Below are positions 45,798 through 53,975 of a DNA stretch of 64,000 nt, piece after piece. Numbering within the stretch: position 1 is the first letter of the stretch; every line of letters begins with the position of its first letter. The notes below the pieces were generated by a model, which saw only the letters and a program-made list of their open reading frames with translations, did no database searches and was not told the origin of the DNA. This DNA is from an uncultured Porphyromonadaceae bacterium (GTDB lineage: Bacteria; Bacteroidota; Bacteroidia; Bacteroidales; Muribaculaceae): the NCBI GenBank assembly GCA_902491515.1, contig CABUIC010000008.1:1-64000 (forward strand), given 5' to 3'. The translations under genes and the position numbers were made by a program.

Positions 45798-46601
45798 TTA
45801 TTTAATAGCGAGAGCGATAACGAGCGAAGCAATCACGGAGCAGGCGCTGACGACGGTGGAAATTACCGTGAGCTTGTAAGCATTGTCCTGATTGTACTTG
45901 GAGTTGGCCTGGCGGATTTTGTTGGGCTCGACGTATACGTAGTCGTTCTGCTGAAGGTAATAGTAAGGAGAGGTGAGCACCTCGGAGGAGTTGAGATCGA
46001 GGTGAGCGAAAGTGCGCTTTCCGTTTTCCTCACGGATTACGAGAACGTTAGAGCGCTCGCCGTAGGGGGTGAGGTCTCCTGCGGCGCTGAGGGCGTCGAG
46101 GACAGTGACGCGGTTGCCCTTAACGGGGATGTTGCCGGGTTTGTTGACTTCGCCGGCGACTACGACCTTGAAGTTCGCGAGAGTGACGGTTACGAGGGGG
46201 TCCTTGACGTCCTTGCTGATTCTCTCGGTGAGGAGGTCGCGGAGCTGCTCGCAGTTCAGGCCGGCGACGTGTATCTTGCCGAGGATGGGGAAGTCGATAT
46301 CGCCCTTAGTGTCGACAACATAGGTCATAATCTTCTGAGTGCCGCTGATGTAGGCGACATCATCGTAGGGAGAATTGTAGAAGAGGCTGTTGTAGGGAGC
46401 GGAAGCCTGCGGAACCTCGGAGTGTACCGTGATAATGAGTTCGTCGGCGGGCTTGATATCAGGGAGATAATCAGCCGCGGGCAAGACTCCTTCCTTGACA
46501 GTGGAAATATCTTGAAAATAAGGAAGAACGGTCTTAGAGGTGGAACAAGAAGAGAGGAATATTGCGGTAGTAGCGACGATTGCGAGGAGTTTCAATTTCA
46601 T
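45798..46601 (-). CDS. Wza-like polysaccharide export outer-membrane lipoprotein
   Basis: The 267-residue protein has a lipoprotein signal (MKLKLLAIVATTAIFLSSCS, Cys 19). The Poly_export domain includes DELIITVHSEVPQASAPYN and GDIDFPILGKIHVAGLNCEQ. An SLBB domain follows (VVVAGEVNKPGNIPVKGNRV) and a C-terminal hydrophobic segment (ISTVVSACSVIASLVIALAI). It forms the outer-membrane export channel. It is the first gene of the exopolysaccharide operon and has a perfect promoter about 90 bp upstream. Confidence 0.92.
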   Translation of the reverse strand: MKLKLLAIVATTAIFLSSCSTSKTVLPYFQDISTVKEGVLPAADYLPDIKPADELIITVHSEVPQASAPYNSLFYNSPYDDVAYISGTQKIMTYVVDTKGDIDFPILGKIHVAGLNCEQLRDLLTERISKDVKDPLVTVTLANFKVVVAGEVNKPGNIPVKGNRVTVLDALSAAGDLTPYGERSNVLVIREENGKRTFAHLDLNSSEVLTSPYYYLQQNDYVYVEPNKIRQANSKYNQDNAYKLTVISTVVSACSVIASLVIALAIK

Positions 46602-46688
46602 ATCGAAGGGGTAGTAGTTTGTGTCACAAGAAACGCAAAAGATGCGTGACTTATTGTATTCCCGATGTATATAATTTGTAAATGTGAG

Positions 46689-46721
46689 GCAAAGGTACGA
46701 AAAAAACGGTGGCCACCCAAA
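46689..46721 (-). promoter_or_regulatory. Promoter of the exopolysaccharide operon
   Basis: On the minus strand TTTG (46721-46718) is followed by 20 bp and TACCTTTGC (46697-46689). The leader of about 80 nt contains a small hairpin, ACGCA (46633-46637) with TGCGT (46643-46647). No invertible repeats flank the promoter, so phase variation of the Bacteroides type is not evident. Confidence 0.8.
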
Positions 46722-46733
46722 TAAAAAGGGTCA

Positions 46734-46767
46734 AAAAACGCAGGCGGCCGACTTCCCAGTCGGCCGC
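46734..46767 (-). terminator. Intrinsic terminator of the beta-glucan locus
   Basis: GCGGCCGACT (46744-46753) pairs with AGTCGGCCGC (46758-46767) around TCCC. On the minus strand CCTGCG and then TTTTTTG follow. It ends the operon 61 bp after the GH128 stop. Confidence 0.85.
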
Positions 46768-46827
46768 GAGGTTTCTGGGAACAGTGTTCTCAGAGGTTGT
46801 TGACAATAATAACTATACTCAAAATAT

Positions 46828-48324
46828 TCAATTTCTTACTGATACCTTTTTACCGCCGATGACGTAAATGCCAGCGGGAAGGCCCGTGGCGGCTGCTGCG
46901 GGGTCCACACCGGAGCGGATACGCCGACCGAGCAAGTCGAAAACATCGACGGTGGCGGGGGCGGCGTCAGGACCTACTGCGACGGCATCGATTCCGGCGG
47001 TGGAGACGAGGCGGAGGGATGAGATGCGTATGCCGGAGGGCTGGTATACGGCGAGGTCCTTGAGGCGCAGGGTGACGATACCGGCGGGTAGCGTGAGGCT
47101 GAAGGTCTCGGTCTTGTAGCTGTCGTCGGCGCCGGGGAGGGTGAATTTGCGTCCTTCGGCGAGGACAGCGCCTTCGGAGCCGTCTTCCTTAGCCTCGACG
47201 ACGGCGATATGGGGGTCGAAGCGCACGGGCTCGCCGACGCCGGAGACTACGAGATCGAGGGTGTAATCGCCGGCTTCCGGGATGTCGAAGCGGTAGTCGA
47301 GTGTCGCTCCGGCATTGAACTGGCTGATTTCAATGGGCTTGGGGGCATCCGGGCAGGCACCGGCGTTTACAAGGGCCGAACTGCGGGCATGGAAGTCGGC
47401 GGCGGAGAAGCGCTCGCCAACAGGATGGGCGTATTCAGGGTCGAAGTCCCAGAGATGGGCATAAACCTTGCCCTGCGGAGTGAGAAATGGCACGGGGCGA
47501 CCGTTGACGACGACTACCCGTCCGTTCTCGTCGACCTGATTTGCCACGAGGCCGTAGTTAGCGCGGTTTGACGCATTGTAAGGACCTTGTGCCATAAACC
47601 AGGAATAAGCGTGAATCCAGGGCGTTTTTTCGAGCCATTCGAGCGTTTCGACCATTGAAGCAATCTGAGTGTCGGGAGCGACGAAAACGTTACCGGCGCC
47701 ACCGGGCCACTGACAGAACTCGGTGACCCATACGGGCTTTCCATACTTGTCATGGAAGCGTCCGCCGAGAGTCTTCATTACGCCGAGGCCGCCATAGTTG
47801 TGGATGGCGGTGAAGTCGAATGCGTCACTGCCGACGAGGGCTACGAACTCATCCATCCAGCGGGTGGGATCGGTGTAAGGAGCATCGGGGGAATAGTTGA
47901 GTGCGGGAGCCACGAGCTGAAGTCCAAGTTCTTTGGCGAGGGCCTGCACCTCGGGCCATTTTTCAGCGGCTTCGGCGGGAGTCATATTGGCCTGAGCCTT
48001 GAAGTTGGGTTCGTTGAAGCCGAGGAGGTACTTTACCTCCGGATGGGCCTTGCAGTATGAGCGGATATCGTCGGCGGAATAATTACCGTTCCAGCACATG
48101 GGGATGAAAGCCATGGAGCTATCGTAGTCCTTGAGCTCACCCTTGAAACCGGAGCCGGGGAGCTGGCCCCAGTTGTACCACCAGAAGCAACCGGGCTCGA
48201 GGTACTGCATTTCCTCGATGTAAGAGAACTTAGCGCAGACGCCGCGCTTAGTGCTCCGGGCATCGGCGGGAGCAGAGGCAAGGGCCAGAGCGACCGCCGC
48301 AAGAATGATATGACGTAATTTCAT
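46828..48324 (-). CDS. GH128-like endo-beta-1,3-glucanase with C-terminal sorting-like domain
   Basis: The 498-residue secreted protein has a signal peptide (MKLRHIILAAVALALASAPA). The GH128-type TIM barrel at about 25-270 contains YLLGFNEPNFKAQANMTP with the acid/base glutamate in NEPN, and PVWVTEFCQWPGGAG with the nucleophile glutamate. Residues 310-420 look like a CBM6-type beta-sandwich (ATLDYRFDIPEAGDYTLDLV). The end (VDVFDLLGRRIRSG, GLPAGIYVIGGKKVSV) resembles a type IX secretion sorting domain. It cleaves inside beta-1,3-glucan and is the last gene of the locus. Confidence 0.83.
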   Translation of the reverse strand: MKLRHIILAAVALALASAPADARSTKRGVCAKFSYIEEMQYLEPGCFWWYNWGQLPGSGFKGELKDYDSSMAFIPMCWNGNYSADDIRSYCKAHPEVKYLLGFNEPNFKAQANMTPAEAAEKWPEVQALAKELGLQLVAPALNYSPDAPYTDPTRWMDEFVALVGSDAFDFTAIHNYGGLGVMKTLGGRFHDKYGKPVWVTEFCQWPGGAGNVFVAPDTQIASMVETLEWLEKTPWIHAYSWFMAQGPYNASNRANYGLVANQVDENGRVVVVNGRPVPFLTPQGKVYAHLWDFDPEYAHPVGERFSAADFHARSSALVNAGACPDAPKPIEISQFNAGATLDYRFDIPEAGDYTLDLVVSGVGEPVRFDPHIAVVEAKEDGSEGAVLAEGRKFTLPGADDSYKTETFSLTLPAGIVTLRLKDLAVYQPSGIRISSLRLVSTAGIDAVAVGPDAAPATVDVFDLLGRRIRSGVDPAAAATGLPAGIYVIGGKKVSVRN

Positions 48325-48342
48325 GATTGTACGGGTTGGGGA

Positions 48343-50607
48343 TTAATCAACAGCAAATTCCTTGGGGTCGCCGGATGCTGAGTCGGGAGCAATCCAGAGG
48401 CGGAAGTCGCCTGGCTCGACGGCGAGGGTGTTGTCGGCGAGATGGTAAGCGAGGTCGGAGGCGCGGAGGGTGAAGGTGACGGTGCGTTTCTCTCCGGGTT
48501 CGAGGGTGATTTTCTCGAAGCCCTTGAGCTCCTTGACGGGGCGGCAGAGGGTTCCGACGAGGTCGCGGACGTAGAGCTGGGCAACGGTGGCACCTTTGAG
48601 CTTTCCGGTGTTCTCGATTTCGCAGGAAGCGGTGAGAGTTCCGTCGGCGCCCATTCTGTCGGCAGAGAGGACAACGGGGCCATAGCTGAAGTCGGTGTAG
48701 CTGAGGCCGAAACCGAAGGGATATAGGGCTCCGTCGCCGGCATCGAGGTAGAAGCTCGTGCATCCGGTGGAAGTCTGGCCGGCCTCGAGGGGAATGTCGT
48801 CGATATAGGTGATACCTTCGGCGGGGCGTCCGGTGTTCTTATGGGAGTAGTAGAGGGGCTGCTGTGCGGAAGCCCTGGGGAGGCAGGCGGGGAGGTGGCC
48901 CGAGGGATTGACCTTACCGGAGATGAGGTTCGCGATTGCAGGGCCGCCCATGGTTCCGGGGTGGAAGACGTAGAGGATGGCGTCGGAATTCTCGACGATG
49001 TCGTTGATTTCCATAGGCCGTCCGGTCATTACGACGGAAACGACGGGCTTGCCCGTAGCGCGGAGCTGACGGAGCATGCCTTTCTGACCGCCGGGGAGGG
49101 TGAGGTCGGTGCGGCAGTGGGCCTCGCCGGAGAGTACGGCCTCCTCGCCGCAGACGAAGAGGATGACGTCGGCCTGCCGGGCCTTCGCCACTGCGGCGGC
49201 GACAGCTGCGGGATTCTTCTCGCGGCTGAAAGAAAGGCCGGGAGCGGCGATGATCCGGTCGGGGCCGTACATTTCCCTCATGGCCTCGAGGACCGTGACG
49301 GTGCTGTCCTTCTCGAGGTCGAAGACCCATGTGCCGTTCTGGTCGTGCTTCGCGTCCATCAGGGGCCCGGTGACGGCGATTTTGAGATTATCGCGGAGGG
49401 GGAGGATGGAATTAGCGTTCTTGAGGAGGACTGCGCTCTCCTCAGCGGCCTTGCGGGCGGCCTCGAGGCTTGCGGGGGCGAAGAAACGGCGCGACGTGGG
49501 GATGTCGACGTAGGGATTGTCGAAGAGTCCGAGGCGGAATTTTGTGCGGAGGACGTTGCGGACAAGGCCGTCGATGGTCTTTTCGGAAACCTTTCCCTCC
49601 TGAACGAGCTCCTTGAGGTGGGCGATATAAGCGAAGCCCTGCATGTCCATGTCGACACCGGCGTTGGCGGCGGCCTCTGCGGCATGCTTGAGGTCGGGGC
49701 TGTAGCCCTGGGGAATCATCTGCTGGATGGAGCTCCAGTCGGAGCACATGAGGCCGTCCCATCCCCATTCGTCGCGGAGGATATCGCGGAGGAGATGACG
49801 GTCGGCGTTGGTCGGCATGCCGTTGATGTCGTTGAAGGAGCACATGAAAGTTGCGGCTCCGGCGTCGGCGCAGGCCTTGAAGGGCGGGAGGTAGACGTCG
49901 CGGAGATGAGGCTCGGGAATCCATGTGGTGTTGTAGTCCTTGCCTGCCTCAGAGGCACCGTAGCCGACGAAGTGCTTAACGCATGCGGCCATAGTGTTGG
50001 GCTTGGCGAGGTCTTCGCCCTGATACCCCTTCACCATTGCGACACCGAGGACGGAAGCGAGATGAGGATCTTCGCCGAAGCTTTCGGCGATGCGGCCCCA
50101 GCGGGCGTCGCGGCTGACGTCGACCATAGGCGAGAAGGTCCAGCGGACACCGACGGAAGAAGCTTCGTCGGCGGCGATGCGGGCGCCTTCCTCGACGATG
50201 GCGGGGTTCCACGTGGCGGCCTGTCCGAGGGGAATGGGGAAAATAGTCTTGAAGCCGTGAATGACGTCACGGGCAATAATCAGTGGAATACCGAGGCGGC
50301 TGTTCTCGACGGCCTCGCGCTGGAGGGCGTTGACGGTGTCGGGGTCGATTTCGTTGAGAATCGAACCTACGGCGCCGTTCCGGATTTCCTCGAGACGGTC
50401 GGGCGCGCACCCGACGCCGGTGAGCTGGTTGAGCTGTCCGATTTTCTCATCCAGGGTCATTTTGGCGAGAAGCTCCTCGACCTGAACGTCGTATCGGGAC
50501 TTGTCGGGGGCCTCGGCGGCGGAGGACGAGCAGGCGGAGACAGCGCCGACGGCAAGGAGAGCGCCGAGGAGACCGAAGGCAATCGCCGGGAAGAGTTTCT
50601 TATTCAT
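48343..50607 (-). CDS. GH3 beta-glucosidase lipoprotein
   Basis: The 754-residue protein has a lipobox (GAVSAC, Cys near 26). It carries the full GH3 layout: TIM barrel with GVRWTFSPMVDVSRDARWGR and KHFVGYGASEAGKDYN, nucleophile aspartate in WDGLMCSDWSSIQQM near 290, alpha/beta sandwich and a C-terminal fibronectin-III-like domain (IENTGKLKGATVAQLYVRDL). It resembles BglX-type enzymes of Bacteroidetes. It would release glucose from beta-glucan oligosaccharides in the periplasm or on the surface. It lies between GH16 and GH128 in the same operon. Confidence 0.94.
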   Translation of the reverse strand: MNKKLFPAIAFGLLGALLAVGAVSACSSSAAEAPDKSRYDVQVEELLAKMTLDEKIGQLNQLTGVGCAPDRLEEIRNGAVGSILNEIDPDTVNALQREAVENSRLGIPLIIARDVIHGFKTIFPIPLGQAATWNPAIVEEGARIAADEASSVGVRWTFSPMVDVSRDARWGRIAESFGEDPHLASVLGVAMVKGYQGEDLAKPNTMAACVKHFVGYGASEAGKDYNTTWIPEPHLRDVYLPPFKACADAGAATFMCSFNDINGMPTNADRHLLRDILRDEWGWDGLMCSDWSSIQQMIPQGYSPDLKHAAEAAANAGVDMDMQGFAYIAHLKELVQEGKVSEKTIDGLVRNVLRTKFRLGLFDNPYVDIPTSRRFFAPASLEAARKAAEESAVLLKNANSILPLRDNLKIAVTGPLMDAKHDQNGTWVFDLEKDSTVTVLEAMREMYGPDRIIAAPGLSFSREKNPAAVAAAVAKARQADVILFVCGEEAVLSGEAHCRTDLTLPGGQKGMLRQLRATGKPVVSVVMTGRPMEINDIVENSDAILYVFHPGTMGGPAIANLISGKVNPSGHLPACLPRASAQQPLYYSHKNTGRPAEGITYIDDIPLEAGQTSTGCTSFYLDAGDGALYPFGFGLSYTDFSYGPVVLSADRMGADGTLTASCEIENTGKLKGATVAQLYVRDLVGTLCRPVKELKGFEKITLEPGEKRTVTFTLRASDLAYHLADNTLAVEPGDFRLWIAPDSASGDPKEFAVD

Positions 50608-50645
50608 AAAGCAGGGATTTATGGCTTAGGTATTTAGAAAAGGGA

Positions 50646-51527
50646 TTATCTTGGGGATGAAAAGGCGGTGGCGGGCTGAAGGACGCGGACGTAGTCGACA
50701 ATCATTTCGGCTTCGGAGCCCTCTTCGGGGAGGGCGGAGACCTGAGCGGGGTCGTGAAGGCCGGGGAAATCGCCACCGACAGCAAGGTTAAAGAGGATGA
50801 AATGGGGCTGGTGGAAGTACCGGCCCGGGGCCTTGATGTCGTCAGAGGGCCTGATGTCGACGCTGAGATAGGGCTCGGGGATAGAATCCACGAACATCTC
50901 GATGCGCTCGGGGGTCCAAACAGCGCGGAAGGTGTGGAAGCGGCCGTCCTGAAGGCTGTAGGGATTCGTGGAGGGCCCGACAACCTGATGATGGTCGGCA
51001 TTGGAGCGGCCGAAGTGGAGAGCGCCGTTGAAGAGGCGGTCCTGAGTGCTGGCGGCGATTCCGTCGGCGTGACCCATCTCGAGGATGTCGATTTCGCCGC
51101 AGGCGGGCCAGCCAATTTCGCCGATGAGGTCGCCCATCATCCAGAAAGCGGGCCAGAGGCCGTCGGCGGTCTTAGGAAGCTTGATGGAAGCCTCGACGAT
51201 GCCGTAAGTGAATGCTTTTTTGCCGTGGGTGTTCAGGCGGGCGGAGGTGAAGGCGTGTGTTCCGGCGTGGGGGGTGCGGCGGGCCTTGAGGACGAGGGCG
51301 CCGTCGCGGACGGAGAGGTTTGCTGCGGAGTCGACGTAAAACTCGAGTTCGTGGTTGCCGCATCCGGAGCCGTTGACCTCGACGTTCCATACGGAGCGGT
51401 CGAGTTCGGGGCCGTTGAAGTTGTCCTCCCAGACCGTGACGTAGGGCCCCTCGGGCACTGCGGCGAGCAATGCCTGGAGCGGAGCGACGGCTACGAGAGC
51501 GGCGGCAATGAAACGGAGAGGGCTCAT
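50646..51527 (-). CDS. GH16 endo-beta-glucanase, first copy in map order
   Basis: The ATG at 51527 starts MSPLRFIAAALVAVAPLQAL, a Sec signal; the longer frame would use a TTG at 51536. The 293-residue enzyme shows ELEFYVDSAANLSVRDGALV, LWPAFWMMGD and the catalytic block CGEIDILEMGH, where the two glutamates and the aspartate of ExDxxE lie near residue 150. GH16 enzymes with this block are laminarinases or lichenases. It has no sorting tail, unlike the next GH16. It is 5 bp downstream of that gene, so the two are co-translated. Confidence 0.92.
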   Translation of the reverse strand: MSPLRFIAAALVAVAPLQALLAAVPEGPYVTVWEDNFNGPELDRSVWNVEVNGSGCGNHELEFYVDSAANLSVRDGALVLKARRTPHAGTHAFTSARLNTHGKKAFTYGIVEASIKLPKTADGLWPAFWMMGDLIGEIGWPACGEIDILEMGHADGIAASTQDRLFNGALHFGRSNADHHQVVGPSTNPYSLQDGRFHTFRAVWTPERIEMFVDSIPEPYLSVDIRPSDDIKAPGRYFHQPHFILFNLAVGGDFPGLHDPAQVSALPEEGSEAEMIVDYVRVLQPATAFSSPR

Positions 51528-51532
51528 GACGG

Positions 51533-52711
51533 TCAAAGGATTATCTTGGCTGTTTCGGAATTACCGGCGGCATCGAATACGCGGACAAGGTATACGCCCG
51601 GGCGGATGGAGGAGGTTTCGGCGGAGTCGGAGTCGACGGCGAGGACTGCGCGGCCGCTGGGGTCGAGGACTTCGATACGCAGGGCACCGGGGCAGGCTAT
51701 GCGCCCGGCGGATACGGAGATACGGAAGTCGGAGGTGAGGGCGGAAGCGAGACCGGAAGCGGGCTGAGGGTCGCCGGGGTCCATGAAGAACTGACTTTCG
51801 TCGGGGGTGCCTTTCTGATAGATTTTGACATAATTGACGTACATCGCCTGTTTATGGTCGTTTCCGTCATTTAAGGCCGTTACGCCGGAGGCGTTGTAAA
51901 TACCGGGGAAGTGACCGCCGACGGCGAGGTTGAAGAGGATGAAGTTCTCCTTATGGAAGTAGTTGCCGGGGTAGGACTTGTCGCCGGGCTGGTTGTCGGG
52001 GATGTCCATTTTATAATACGGCTGCTGGTCGGGGAAACGGTCGAGGTCGCAGTACATAGCGATAGAATTCTCGTCCCAGATGCAGGTGTAGAGATGGAAC
52101 TGACCGTCCTGAAGGCTGTAGGAGTGAGTGTGGGCGAGGGCATAGGAGGGGTTGGGCCAGCCTTCGCCCCAGTGGCAGGCGCCATTGAAATAGCGGTCCT
52201 GGGTTCCGGCGCGGTAAGCGTCCTGATGTCCGAATTCCATGATGTCAGTCTCGGAGCAGCGCGGCCAGCCGACCATGTCGTAATCGTTGCCCATCATCCA
52301 GAAAGCGGGCCAGAGGCCGTTAGCCGTCGAAGGGAGCTTGATTGAAGCCTCGATTTTGCCGTGCTTGAATGCGATGAGATTCTTTGATGTGATTCGACCG
52401 GAAGTGAAATTCTTGCCAAGATAGTTTTCGCGGCGAGCGGTGAGGATGAGACAGCCGTTACCGAGGCCGTCGTCGCCGAGGCGAACATTTTCCTCGCGGT
52501 CTGTATAGTACTGGAGCTCGCTGTTGCCTCCGCCGTCGCCGTTTACTTCAATGTTCCAGCGTGCGGGATTGAGTTCGGCGGCATCGAAGAGGTCCTGCCA
52601 GACGAGCTTGTAGCCGTTTACTTCGCCGGAGCCGACCTGAGTGTCGGCTGCCCAAGCGGCAAGCGGAGAACAGGCGACGATTGCCGCGGCTATGATGGTA
52701 AAGAGTTTCAT
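51533..52711 (-). CDS. GH16 endo-beta-glucanase with C-terminal sorting-like domain
   Basis: The 392-residue secreted enzyme has a signal peptide (MKLFTIIAAAIVACSPLAAW). GH16 blocks are NSELQYYTDREENVRLGDDG, LWPAFWMMGNDYDMVGWP and CSETDIMEFGHQ, again with the E-x-D-x-x-E catalytic set. The last 70 residues (ALRIEVLDPSGRAVLAVDSD, RPGVYLVRVFDAAGNSETA) are like a type IX secretion C-terminal domain. The sequence differs clearly from the neighbouring GH16, so the pair likely has different cleavage preference. Confidence 0.92.
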   Translation of the reverse strand: MKLFTIIAAAIVACSPLAAWAADTQVGSGEVNGYKLVWQDLFDAAELNPARWNIEVNGDGGGNSELQYYTDREENVRLGDDGLGNGCLILTARRENYLGKNFTSGRITSKNLIAFKHGKIEASIKLPSTANGLWPAFWMMGNDYDMVGWPRCSETDIMEFGHQDAYRAGTQDRYFNGACHWGEGWPNPSYALAHTHSYSLQDGQFHLYTCIWDENSIAMYCDLDRFPDQQPYYKMDIPDNQPGDKSYPGNYFHKENFILFNLAVGGHFPGIYNASGVTALNDGNDHKQAMYVNYVKIYQKGTPDESQFFMDPGDPQPASGLASALTSDFRISVSAGRIACPGALRIEVLDPSGRAVLAVDSDSAETSSIRPGVYLVRVFDAAGNSETAKIIL

Positions 52712-52872
52712 TTTAGGCTTTGAAAAGAAAAAGGGAATGGTTTTAGATATTTAGAGCGGCGCGCGGGCCGTAAGTGGTGTGCGGATTAAAAGGGAGAGAG
52801 GGCTTTCCTGCAAACAAGTCTTTGCTATTTATTACCTGAGAAATTTCACCACTGCAAACAAAGTGGAAGGAA

Positions 52873-52913
52873 AGGGGCGCGGCGCGGGACTCACGCCTTG
52901 TTGCCGCGCCCCT
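52873..52913 (-). other. 11-bp GC-rich hairpin between the secreted unknown and GH16
   Basis: AGGGGCGCGGC (52873-52883) pairs perfectly with GCCGCGCCCCT (52903-52913) around a 19-nt loop. On the minus strand TTTCCTTCC follows, which is pyrimidine-rich but not a clean U-tract. It may separate the strongly expressed SusC/SusD part from the enzyme genes. The 226-bp spacer also holds two copies of CTGCAAACAA, at 52816-52825 and 52856-52865. Confidence 0.6.
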
Positions 52914-52937
52914 GTGCGGATAGAGAATTCGGGAGGA

Positions 52938-53894
52938 TTACTTAACGACCACCTTTGCCACGGCGTTGTCGGCCTTGACGATGTAGAGGCCTGCGGGGAT
53001 GTCGTTGAGACCGAGGACGGAAGCGTTGGCGGCCTTTACGGACTTGCCGGCGAGGTCGAAGATTTCGATGCGCTTGGCGCCGGAGGCGTTGACGGTCTTG
53101 CCGGTGATGACGATGTCGCTGTTGCCCATCTCGATGCTGGAGATGCCGCTCTCGCCCTTGGGCTGATAGAAGTAGAAGGCGTCGAAGCAGATGTTGGTGC
53201 CGGCTACAGCGCCGCCGAGGAAGGCCATGTAGTTGCCGGTCCATCCTTTGACAGCCTGAAGCTGGAAAGCGGGAAATAACTTCTTGAGGTCGCCGAAGGA
53301 CATGTCGACAGCCTGCCATTCGTCGGTGGGAGCGGGAGCAACAGAGGGCCAGGTCTGGCCGTTGTCAACGAAAGCGCCGCCGATGGAGAAGTGGGCCGGA
53401 GTGTTGCCGGCATCATCCTTGTCGATTTTGTCCTTGTCGAGAAGAGTCATGCCGACGGACTTGATGGGGTTGGAGGGAGCCATATAGGCGAGGTGGAGAC
53501 GTGTAGCGTCGCTGAGGCCGGAGAAGTCCATGCCTTCGGTGCCCTTGTTCTGGTTGAAGCCAGCGCCGGACCATGTGGTGCCGTTGGCTACAGTGAGGGA
53601 GGTGTAGCCGTCGGCCTGGAAGTCGACACCGGGAGCCGTGCCGTCACCTGCCACGAAGGTGCCTTCCCATACATAGAGGAAGCGGGTCACGTCGTCGGTG
53701 AAGTATTCGTGAACGGTCTTGCCGGCGTTCTTGAGCTGCTGGACGGTTCCGGCATCCAGAAGGAAAGCGTAGAATTCGGCGGCTTCAGCGCCTTTGTCGA
53801 GGACGGGCTGGATGCCGGCGTCGGTGGTGGAGTACTGGGCGTTAGCGCTCAGAACGGCGGCTGCCATGGCAGCGAGAAGAGTAAGTTTCTTCAT
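52938..53894 (-). CDS. Secreted protein of the beta-glucan locus, probable glycan-binding, C-terminal sorting-like tail
   Basis: The 318-residue protein has a signal peptide (MKKLTLLAAMAAAVLSANAQ) and no lipobox. The middle is rich in aromatic residues and beta-strands (FLYVWEGTFVAGDGTAPGVD, DATRLHLAYMAPSN), consistent with a carbohydrate-binding sandwich, but I recognise no family. The last 65 residues (AKRIEIFDLAGKSVKAANAS, DIPAGLYIVKADNAVAKVVV) are like a type IX sorting domain. It occupies the usual place of a surface glycan-binding protein, right after SusD. Unlike standard examples it is not a lipoprotein. Confidence 0.65.
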   Translation of the reverse strand: MKKLTLLAAMAAAVLSANAQYSTTDAGIQPVLDKGAEAAEFYAFLLDAGTVQQLKNAGKTVHEYFTDDVTRFLYVWEGTFVAGDGTAPGVDFQADGYTSLTVANGTTWSGAGFNQNKGTEGMDFSGLSDATRLHLAYMAPSNPIKSVGMTLLDKDKIDKDDAGNTPAHFSIGGAFVDNGQTWPSVAPAPTDEWQAVDMSFGDLKKLFPAFQLQAVKGWTGNYMAFLGGAVAGTNICFDAFYFYQPKGESGISSIEMGNSDIVITGKTVNASGAKRIEIFDLAGKSVKAANASVLGLNDIPAGLYIVKADNAVAKVVVK

Positions 53895-53926
53895 GGGTTT
53901 TGGGAATTTTGAAATGGTTGGTATTT

Positions 53927-53946
53927 GCCGGGGCCGGAGCCCCGGC
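53927..53946 (-). other. 8-bp GC hairpin between susD and the secreted unknown
   Basis: GCCGGGGC (53927-53934) pairs perfectly with GCCCCGGC (53939-53946) around CGGA. It lies 29 bp after the susD stop. A hairpin stands at the equivalent place in the upper locus. Confidence 0.6.
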
Positions 53947-53975
53947 GTTAGTTGAATTGTGTTGAATGTTTCGGT

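Noticed and set aside
46602..46827. Invertible promoter of the capsule type
   Set aside because: No inverted repeats flank the promoter in this spacer, and no site-specific recombinase gene is in the window.
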